In this document: one piece after another, positions 5,512 to 10,503 of the stretch | Layout of the letters: each line of letters begins with the position of its first letter | How positions within the stretch are numbered: position 1 is the first letter of the stretch | Source: [Eubacterium] saphenum | GTDB lineage: Bacteria > Bacillota > Clostridia > Oscillospirales > Ruminococcaceae | DNA: 10,503 bases | Assembly (NCBI GenBank): GCA_004554555.1 | Contig: SFLN01000068.1 | Coordinates: forward strand, 1-10,503 | Direction of reading: 5' to 3' | The notes under the pieces: generated by a model | The model's input: only the letters and a program-made list of their open reading frames with translations | What the model was told of the DNA's origin: nothing | Databases searched by the model: none | Program-made: the position numbers and the translations under genes

Positions 5512-7299
5512 TCAGTTGAGGATAGTCGGCTGCTCGTGAACCTTGACGGATACGATAGCTCTCTCCATTACGTCGATGACAATTTTCTTGATGCCCTCGC
5601 TGTCCTTAACGGCAAACTCGCCGACGTAATCATAGTCCATACTCAGCTTTTTGCCCGAGAAGCTGCACTCGGCTTTTCTTCCGAGATTAAGCGGGTCGTT
5701 TCCGAGAGTGTCGAACATAACGTCGTTCTTGCAGTATTTCCACAAATCATCGCCGACAGGCTCGTTGTTCGGCGCTTTTGTCAAATTCTTGACCATAAAC
5801 TTGACAACGCGCGTGTTCTTAATCGTGTGTCTGATTGAGTAAACAACCGAGAACTCAAAGCCCGCATACGCCTTGAACGCGGAATAGCCGCACGCTTCGG
5901 TTGTACCGCTCTGATAGAACGGCTGGAAGTAAACGCTGCCCTTGTAGTGGGATTTAAGCTCGGCGTTGATGACCTCGACAAGCTTGCGGTTTTCGTCCTG
6001 TTTATCCTCGTCGTTGGACTCAATCATATTGCCGACAGAGGTTACGGTTGCCTCTCTGATAACCGTGCGCAGGATTTCGTCATCGGAAACATTGTCGTAA
6101 TAACCCGCGCGGATTGCTCTCTGGAAATGCGGCGTGAACTTACGCACTCTTCTCACCATTTCCTCGTCAACCTTGCCGTCCTCGTCCGTGAACACGGTGC
6201 GCATAATCTCGGCATTATGGCGCAGCTCCTCGTCGTTCATAAACACGGTGAGCGAGTTCGCGTCAAGAAGGCTGCTCGATGAAAGCAGGAACCAGTACAG
6301 CTTCTCAAAGCTGGTTTGCAGGCAAATTACCGCAAACAAAGCGCGCTGTCTGGAAATTTTGCTGATACCCGGCTCTGCGGCGGACTTGCTCTCGCCTCTT
6401 GCGAGCGCGGCTTTTTCAGCGTTTTCGGTTTCGATATCGATTGTCGCGTCAAGCAGACGGAACGTGTTAAACAAACGCTTCATACCGCGGGGATTGAAGC
6501 CGATGGAGTTGCCGATAAGGCTCTTGAACAAGCCGATGTCGTTCTTTTTGAGAATATTTTCGTCCCACGAGTCAAATTCCGCTCTCACGAACTTCTCGAT
6601 GTCGTATTTTTCAACAGGAACGTTGAACGGAAGCTGAATCATCTTGTCGAAGAAATCTCTGCCGTCGTTTATGCCGTATTTCTGGCGAACGCCCTCGCTT
6701 ACTGTTTCGCTGTTCACCGCGAGAACGAAAACGCACTTTTCGCAGTCGATGAACATCTTCAGATATTCAAGCAAATCAACCGCCTTGACGGGCTGCAAGC
6801 GGTCAAGGTCATCGATGAAGAACACAATCCTGTCGCTTCCGGTATCGCGGAGCTTTTGGTCAACAGCCGCCTGAAACTCGTTTTTTAGCTCGCGGATTTC
6901 ATCGGCAACCGCACACGCTTCCTCAGCCTTGCGGGGCTTTTCGGCAATGCTCGAAAACAGGTTCATAACGTTGCGGAAATGCGCGCCGCCCTCGTTAAGC
7001 TCCTTGATGAGCAGCGAAATCACGGAAAACGTAAGTCCAACGTTGAACTGCGAAGACTGCCAAGCGTTGATGCCGATAACGGTGATTTTCTTGTCAACCA
7101 GCTTATCGCTAATCATTTTCAGCATACTTGTGCGGCCGCTTCCGCCGCTGCCCTGAATGGAAATCGTCATCGGGGTATCGCAGCTTCTGATGTAACCGCA
7201 AAGACCGTCTATGTAAGCCTCGGTTGAAAAGCTGTCCTCCGCGCCGCTGTTAATCGGCAAATCGGATTTTCCGAAACATTTGTTCTCAAAATCGCTCAT
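5512..7299 (-). CDS. KAP-family P-loop NTPase with atypical Walker A and unassigned C-terminal region
   Basis: The ATG at 7299 is chosen because AAGGAG (7310-7315) sits nine bases upstream; an upstream in-frame ATG (7377) would lie ahead of the promoter. The 595-residue product has a KAP-type P-loop domain at about 1-285. The Walker A position reads GSGGSGRTS (50-58), where Arg56 replaces the usual Lys and Gly53 the Trp common in GxWGSGKT. A strand with INAWQSSQFN (77-85) follows, then Walker B FFIDDLDRL (160-168), a sensor-like LAVNSE (193-198) and FNPRGMKRLFNTF (268-280). KAP proteins often have membrane helices inserted in the NTPase domain; none is obvious here, so it is probably cytoplasmic. 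Residues 286-430 look mostly helical; 430-595 appear mixed with beta strands and match no domain I recognise. It is a single-gene unit. KAP NTPases occur in defence islands, but function here is unknown. Confidence 0.8.
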   Translation of the reverse strand: MSDFENKCFGKSDLPINSGAEDSFSTEAYIDGLCGYIRSCDTPMTISIQGSGGSGRTSMLKMISDKLVDKKITVIGINAWQSSQFNVGLTFSVISLLIKELNEGGAHFRNVMNLFSSIAEKPRKAEEACAVADEIRELKNEFQAAVDQKLRDTGSDRIVFFIDDLDRLQPVKAVDLLEYLKMFIDCEKCVFVLAVNSETVSEGVRQKYGINDGRDFFDKMIQLPFNVPVEKYDIEKFVRAEFDSWDENILKKNDIGLFKSLIGNSIGFNPRGMKRLFNTFRLLDATIDIETENAEKAALARGESKSAAEPGISKISRQRALFAVICLQTSFEKLYWFLLSSSSLLDANSLTVFMNDEELRHNAEIMRTVFTDEDGKVDEEMVRRVRKFTPHFQRAIRAGYYDNVSDDEILRTVIREATVTSVGNMIESNDEDKQDENRKLVEVINAELKSHYKGSVYFQPFYQSGTTEACGYSAFKAYAGFEFSVVYSIRHTIKNTRVVKFMVKNLTKAPNNEPVGDDLWKYCKNDVMFDTLGNDPLNLGRKAECSFSGKKLSMDYDYVGEFAVKDSEGIKKIVIDVMERAIVSVKVHEQPTILN

Positions 7300-7335
7300 T
7301 GGCAAAAACTCCTTTTCAAAAAATTTGATACATAT

Positions 7336-7364
7336 ATTATACCCCTTTTCCAAGAATTTGTCAA
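7336..7364 (-). promoter_or_regulatory. Sigma-A type promoter of the KAP NTPase gene
   Basis: On the minus strand a perfect -35 box TTGACA (7359-7364), a 17-base spacer and a perfect -10 box TATAAT (7336-7341). Start of transcription is expected near 7329, about 30 bases before the ATG, which rules out the upstream in-frame ATG at 7377. Confidence 0.88.
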
Positions 7365-7372
7365 GCAATTTC

Positions 7373-7394
7373 CACAAAAAGAAAAAGTTTTGTG
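7373..7394. promoter_or_regulatory. Inverted repeat between divergent promoters, possible shared operator
   Basis: CACAAAA (7373-7379) and TTTTGTG (7388-7394) are exact inverted arms separated by eight bases. The repeat lies between the -35 boxes of the KAP NTPase and second MATE promoters (7364 and 7426). The arms are AT-rich and could arise by chance; an operator role is inferred from position only. Confidence 0.3.
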
Positions 7395-7425
7395 CAAAAA
7401 GTCAAACGGAGATTTTTCGCGCCGG

Positions 7426-7454
7426 TTGACAAAATTTAGCAAAAATGGTATAAT
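7426..7454 (+). promoter_or_regulatory. Sigma-A type promoter of the second MATE gene
   Basis: Perfect -35 box TTGACA (7426-7431), a 17-base spacer and perfect -10 box TATAAT (7449-7454), preceded by TGG as in extended -10 promoters. Start of transcription is expected near 7461, about 26 bases before the ATG. Confidence 0.88.
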
Positions 7455-7486
7455 CAGAAGCAGAAATTAACGAAAGAAGCAAGATT

Positions 7487-8842
7487 ATGGCAAACGATTT
7501 TTCCAAAGGCTCTGTAAAGAAGAACATTATATCGCAGGCAATTCCGCTGGTTTTGGCGCAGATTACGCAGCTTTTGTATAATGTTGTCGATAGAATTTAC
7601 ATCGGGCATCTCCCCGTCGCGGACAGTATGGCGCTCACGGGAATTGGGCTGGTTTTCCCGATAACAACGCTCATCGCCGCTTTCACCAACCTTTTCGGTA
7701 TGGGCGGCACACCGCTTTTCGCCATCGCGCGCGGTGCAAAGGACGAAGAAAAAGCGCGGAAAATTCTCGGGAACACGTTTTCGCTGCTGCTGATAAGCTC
7801 GGTGGTTTTGCTCGGCGCGTGCTATATTTTCCGCGAACCCGTGCTGTTTTTGTTCGGCGCAAGCGCAAATTCCTACGTCTACGCGGACGATTACCTCAAA
7901 ATCTACCTCATCGGAACGCCGTTTCTGATGCTCTCGACAGGGCTGAACGGCTTCATCAACGCGCAGGGTTTCCCCAAAATCGGAATGTTGACCACGGCAA
8001 TCGGCGCGGTTCTCAACCTCGCGCTTGACCCGCTGTTCATTTTCGTGTTTGAGATGGGCGTAAAAGGCGCGGCAATCGCCACGGTTATCAGCCAAGTCGT
8101 GTCGGCGGTTTGGGTGCTGAAATTCCTGACCGGCAAGAAAGCGCTGCTGAAAATCCAAGGAAAATATATGAAAATCGACCCGCGGCTCACGGGGAAAATC
8201 GTATCTCTCGGCTTGTCCGCGTTTATCGTGCAGGCGACAAACTGCGCGGTTCAGGTTGTGTGCAACTCCACGCTGAAGCTCGTCGGCGGCGATTTATACG
8301 TCGGAATTATGACGGTAATCAACTCCGTGCGCGATATCCTTCATCTCCCCATTCAAGGCATTACAAGCGGCGCGCAGCCTGTTCTGAGCTATAATTTCGG
8401 CGCATGCGAATACGACCGCGTAAAGCAAGGCATAAAGTTCACGGCGTTTCTCGGCATCGCCTACACCGCGATTGCGTGGATTTTTGTGCTTCTCGCGCCG
8501 AGGCTGCTGATTTCCGCGTTCACCGATGATTTGCAAATGATTGAAAAAGGAATTCCCGCGCTGCACATCTACTTTTTCGGGTTTATTTTTATGGCGTTTC
8601 AGTTCACGGGACAGTCAACTTTCCAGGCGCTCGGCTACTCAAAACGCGCGATTTTCTTCTCGCTGCTGAGGAAAGCGATAATCGTAATCCCGCTCACGAT
8701 AATTCTCCCGCAAATCGGTTTCGGCATCGACGGAGTTTTCCTCGCAGAGCCGATTTCAAACGCAATCGGCGGGCTTGCGTGCTTCACGACAATGTACTTC
8801 ACCGTCTACCGAAAGCTCGGCAAAAAAACGGCTGAACCGTGA
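7487..8842 (+). CDS. MATE-family multidrug/cation antiporter (second of two)
   Basis: This 451-residue protein has about 12 membrane helices in two halves. The first helix carries LYNVVDRIYIG with the conserved Asp. AIGAVLNLALDPLFIF and GVKGAAIATVISQ end the first half, and YNFGACEYDRVKQG, FQALGYSKRAIFFSLLRK and GIDGVFLAEPISN lie in the second, all typical of MATE exporters. It aligns with the first MATE protein along its whole length but is clearly diverged, so the two are separate lineages rather than a recent duplication. The ATG at 7487 has only a weak purine-rich ribosome binding site (GAAAGAAG, 7472-7479) despite a consensus promoter. The gene is a single unit, divergent from the KAP NTPase and convergent with the deaminase gene. 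Its last codons contain the opposing terminator. Substrate unknown. Confidence 0.9.
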   Translation: MANDFSKGSVKKNIISQAIPLVLAQITQLLYNVVDRIYIGHLPVADSMALTGIGLVFPITTLIAAFTNLFGMGGTPLFAIARGAKDEEKARKILGNTFSLLLISSVVLLGACYIFREPVLFLFGASANSYVYADDYLKIYLIGTPFLMLSTGLNGFINAQGFPKIGMLTTAIGAVLNLALDPLFIFVFEMGVKGAAIATVISQVVSAVWVLKFLTGKKALLKIQGKYMKIDPRLTGKIVSLGLSAFIVQATNCAVQVVCNSTLKLVGGDLYVGIMTVINSVRDILHLPIQGITSGAQPVLSYNFGACEYDRVKQGIKFTAFLGIAYTAIAWIFVLLAPRLLISAFTDDLQMIEKGIPALHIYFFGFIFMAFQFTGQSTFQALGYSKRAIFFSLLRKAIIVIPLTIILPQIGFGIDGVFLAEPISNAIGGLACFTTMYFTVYRKLGKKTAEP

Positions 8843-8852
8843 AATTCAGCCG
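8822..8852 (-). terminator. Intrinsic terminator of the apbE-deaminase unit, inside the MATE 3' end
   Basis: Read leftward, CGGCTGAA (complement of 8845-8852) pairs with TTCAGCCG (complement of 8829-8836) across an eight-base loop and is followed by seven T (complement of 8822-8828). On the plus strand the stem spans the MATE stop codon but has no T run, so it is a terminator chiefly for the leftward transcript. Confidence 0.8.
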
Positions 8853-8860
8853 CTATGTAA

Positions 8861-9316
8861 TCAATAGTTGGTTTTGCGCCGAATCGCGTTGTACTTTTTG
8901 TACAGCTCAAGGCACTCCGCGCGGTCGGTTTCGGTGAAAAGCGCCTGCTTGAGCTTGTCGCAGTCCTCGTAGAAACGCTTGTCGCGAAAGCCGATTAGCT
9001 CGGTGTCTTCAACCGTGCAGCCGTAATACACCTTAGAAATATTCGCCCACAAAATCGCGCCGAAGCACATCGGGCAAGGCTCGCCGGTGGTGTACAGCTC
9101 GCAGCCCGTGAGGTTGAAAGTGCCGAGATTTTTGCAGGCGTCGCGGATTGCCATCATCTCGCCGTGACAAGTAGCGTCACCCAGCTTTACCACTTGGTTG
9201 TGACCGCGCCCGACAACCTCGCCGTCCTTCACGATAACGCACCCGAAAGGCCCGCCCTCGCCGTTTTCAATCCCGCTTTCCGCCTCTTTTACGGCAAGCT
9301 CCATAAACTCGTTCAT
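8861..9316 (-). CDS. Nucleobase/nucleoside deaminase of the CDA fold, guanine deaminase-like
   Basis: The 151-residue zinc enzyme belongs to the cytidine deaminase-fold group that includes bacterial guanine deaminase (GuaD) and TadA. Zinc ligands and the catalytic acid are visible as CHGE (His51, Glu53) and EPCPMC (Cys81, Cys84). The loop GGPFGCVIVKDG (21-32) and HN (39-40) fit the base-binding side. The C-terminal stretch TELIGFRDKRFYED and the aromatic-basic tail resemble GuaD more than TadA, whose tRNA-binding features I do not see. Guanine to xanthine conversion is therefore the best guess, but related enzymes act on other purines or cytosines. The ATG at 9316 has an AAGGAG site seven bases upstream. 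It begins 21 bases after apbE ends and shares its promoter. Confidence 0.82.
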   Translation of the reverse strand: MNEFMELAVKEAESGIENGEGGPFGCVIVKDGEVVGRGHNQVVKLGDATCHGEMMAIRDACKNLGTFNLTGCELYTTGEPCPMCFGAILWANISKVYYGCTVEDTELIGFRDKRFYEDCDKLKQALFTETDRAECLELYKKYNAIRRKTNY

Positions 9317-9337
9317 AGCCTTACTCCTTAATCCGCG

Positions 9338-10339
9338 TTAGTTTATAACGCTAAATGTTCTGTCCGAGGTGAAATTTTCGGCAATTCCCGCAGTAACGAA
9401 AATTCCGCCGTTTTTGTCAATCAAAATCATCTCGAAGCCGCCGTTTTCCCGCCAAAATTCCTCAGCTTGCTCCCTGCCCATAACAAAAAGCGCGGTGGAA
9501 AGCGCGTCGCAGAGCTTGCCTTCCTCGGCGACAATTGTCACGGAAAGCAAATCGTTGTCCGCAGGATAACCGGTTTTTGGGTCGATGATGTGACCGTAGG
9601 TTTTGCCGTCTTGCGTGAAATAGCGCTGATAGTTGCCCGAGGTGACAACAGCGCGGTCGGAAACGCTGATAATCCCCACGTTCTCGGTGAAATTTTCGTC
9701 AAGCGGGTCGGCAACTCCAATTCTCCACAAATTTCCATCGTAGCGCTTCCCGAGCGCGTACACGTTCCCGCCGAGGTTAATCAGCGCGGATTGCACGCCG
9801 CTTTCGCGCATTATTTTCGTGCACTCATCGCTTGCCCAGCCCTTTGCCGCGCCGCCGAAATCCAGCATCATTCCCTGCTTGAGCGAGATTTTGTTCCCGT
9901 CAGCCGAAACCTTTTCATAGCCAACTTTTTCGAGCAATCCGGCAAGCTCGCTTTCATCGGGAACGCGGTGTTCGTCGGTTGTGAAGCCCCACGCGGTCAA
10001 AACGGGGTAAATTGTGGCGTCAAACGCGCCGCCGGTTTTCGCGGACATTTCGAGGATGAACGAGAGCAAATCCAGAGTTTCAGCGGAAAGCACGGGATTT
10101 TCGCCGTGATTTATCGCGTAAATCTCGCTGTTTTCATCGGTCGCCGACCAGAGCTTTTCGAGAGCCTCAACGCGCGCTCGCGCCTGCGAAACGGCATTCG
10201 GCGCACTTTCACCGTAAGCCTCTATTTTCATATATGTATCCATAGCGAAAAAATATTCCTCGGATTTTTCGGGTGCTTTTGTGCACGAGGTGAGCAAAAA
10301 CGCCGAAATTATAAGCAAAATTCCTGCAATTTTTCTCAA
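9338..10339 (-). CDS. apbE: ApbE lipoprotein, FAD:protein FMN transferase
   Basis: ApbE splits FAD and attaches FMN covalently to a Thr of target flavoproteins such as RnfG/RnfD or NqrC, outside the membrane and with Mg2+. The 333-residue protein has a basic start, a hydrophobic stretch and the lipobox LLTSC with Cys19, so it should be lipid-anchored on the outer face. Family motifs follow: FAMDTYMKIEAYG (31-43), GGAFDATIYPV (103-113), LDFGGAAKGWASD (159-171), LGGNVYALG (189-197), TSGNYQRYF (233-241), GHIIDPKTGYPA (249-260) and the metal-site region CDALSTALFVMG (277-288). Translation appears to start at TTG (10337-10339) behind an AAGGCGGTGA ribosome binding site; this start places the lipobox correctly. 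The deaminase gene follows in the same unit. No flavinylation target gene is nearby. Confidence 0.93.
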   Translation of the reverse strand: MRKIAGILLIISAFLLTSCTKAPEKSEEYFFAMDTYMKIEAYGESAPNAVSQARARVEALEKLWSATDENSEIYAINHGENPVLSAETLDLLSFILEMSAKTGGAFDATIYPVLTAWGFTTDEHRVPDESELAGLLEKVGYEKVSADGNKISLKQGMMLDFGGAAKGWASDECTKIMRESGVQSALINLGGNVYALGKRYDGNLWRIGVADPLDENFTENVGIISVSDRAVVTSGNYQRYFTQDGKTYGHIIDPKTGYPADNDLLSVTIVAEEGKLCDALSTALFVMGREQAEEFWRENGGFEMILIDKNGGIFVTAGIAENFTSDRTFSVIN

Positions 10340-10370
10340 AAAATCACCGCCTTTTCGTATTTATATACTT

Positions 10371-10399
10371 ATTGTAACCTAAATTGAAAAAAAAGTCAA
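10371..10399 (-). promoter_or_regulatory. Sigma-A type promoter of the apbE-deaminase unit
   Basis: On the minus strand the -35 box is TTGACT (10394-10399), the spacer is 17 bases and the -10 box is TACAAT (10371-10376). Start of transcription is expected near 10364, about 25 bases before the TTG start. Confidence 0.7.
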
Positions 10400-10417
10400 G
10401 TTTTTTTGAAAAAACTA

Positions 10418-10446
10418 TTGACAAATTAAAAATGCCGTGGTATAAT
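10418..10446 (+). promoter_or_regulatory. Strong sigma-A type promoter at the right edge
   Basis: Perfect -35 box TTGACA (10418-10423), a 17-base spacer and perfect -10 box TATAAT (10441-10446), with TGG just before as in extended -10 promoters and A/T tracts upstream. Such strength suits a ribosomal protein operon. It diverges from the apbE promoter. Confidence 0.88.
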
Positions 10447-10452
10447 ATATTT

Positions 10453-10503
10453 GCTGTTCTAAAGACAGCAGGTGGAAGTAATTCTATAATGCGGCTCGCC
10501 GCG
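10453..10503 (+). ncRNA. 5' part of a structured leader resembling the ribosomal protein L10 leader
   Basis: Starting at the predicted transcription start, TGCTGT (10452-10457) and ACAGCA (10465-10470) can form a six-pair stem. The AAAGACAGCAGGTG block (10461-10474) resembles, from memory, the 5' side of the L10 leader of Firmicutes (Rfam L10_leader). In that leader L10 or L10(L12)4 binds and represses rplJ-rplL. In the known motif an AGGTG side pairs with a later CCTGCC/CCTACCGAGG side. That second half would fall beyond position 10503, and what is visible (GCGGCTCGCCGCG) is not a clear match, so the call is tentative. Confidence 0.5.

Noticed and set aside
6316..6888. 190-codon open frame on the plus strand inside the KAP NTPase gene
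   Set aside because: It is antisense to the NTPase core, whose Walker B and sensor motifs are encoded on the other strand; no start signal.
7300..7377. Longer N-terminus for the KAP NTPase starting at 7377
   Set aside because: The extension would cross the perfect promoter at 7336-7364 and lie upstream of the predicted start of transcription. The ATG at 7299 has a good ribosome binding site.
7454..8158. 234-codon open frame on the minus strand opposite the second MATE gene
   Set aside because: Composition is dominated by Glu, Arg, Gln, His and Cys, typical of an antisense reading of a membrane protein gene, and no ribosome binding site is present.
9467..10387. 306-codon open frame on the plus strand opposite apbE
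   Set aside because: It is antisense to apbE, which has complete family motifs, and it runs through the apbE promoter region. No recognisable domain or start signal.

Overview
The window looks like a chromosomal segment of a Firmicute of class Clostridia, most likely an Oscillospiraceae/Ruminococcaceae-type gut anaerobe. This is inferred from gene content and style, not from a search. Coding regions are moderately GC-rich while the spacers between them are very AT-rich. Ribosome binding sites are strong and Gram-positive-like, TTG is used as a start twice, and housekeeping (sigma-A type) promoters are close to consensus. Eight promoters can be read directly, all with a 17-base spacer between the -35 and -10 boxes, so the transcription units can be drawn with fair confidence.

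Layout, left to right. (1) The left edge holds the first 18 codons of an AT-rich leftward gene, possibly a small cupin-domain protein, with its own promoter. (2) azlC and azlD run leftward and overlap by four bases; together they form a branched-chain amino acid exporter. (3) Divergent from azlC is a comEA-like gene for a membrane-anchored helix-hairpin-helix DNA-binding protein. (4) A rightward unit follows: a PfkB-family sugar kinase resembling 2-dehydro-3-deoxygluconate kinase, then dprA, then a MATE-family exporter. It ends at a hairpin that can terminate transcription from both sides. (5) A leftward single gene encodes a 595-residue KAP-family P-loop NTPase with an altered Walker A motif and an unrecognised C-terminal region. 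(6) Divergent from it is a second, distantly related MATE exporter. (7) A leftward pair encodes an ApbE lipoprotein (FAD:protein FMN transferase) and a cytidine/guanine-deaminase-fold enzyme. Their terminator lies over the 3' end of the second MATE gene. (8) The right edge has a strong rightward promoter and the first ~50 bases of a structured leader that resembles the ribosomal protein L10 leader, so rplJ-rplL probably begins just outside the window.

The genes do not form one pathway. comEA and dprA are both natural-transformation functions (DNA binding at the cell surface; loading RecA on incoming single strands) but sit in different transcription units, with dprA cotranscribed with a sugar kinase. 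No CRISPR array, insertion sequence, tRNA, rRNA or phage gene was seen. The element most worth following is the KAP NTPase: it is a lone gene under its own consensus promoter, wedged between two MATE genes, with substitutions at normally invariant nucleotide-binding positions and a C-terminal half that I cannot assign. Proteins of this superfamily occur in anti-phage defence loci, but nothing in this window proves such a role.
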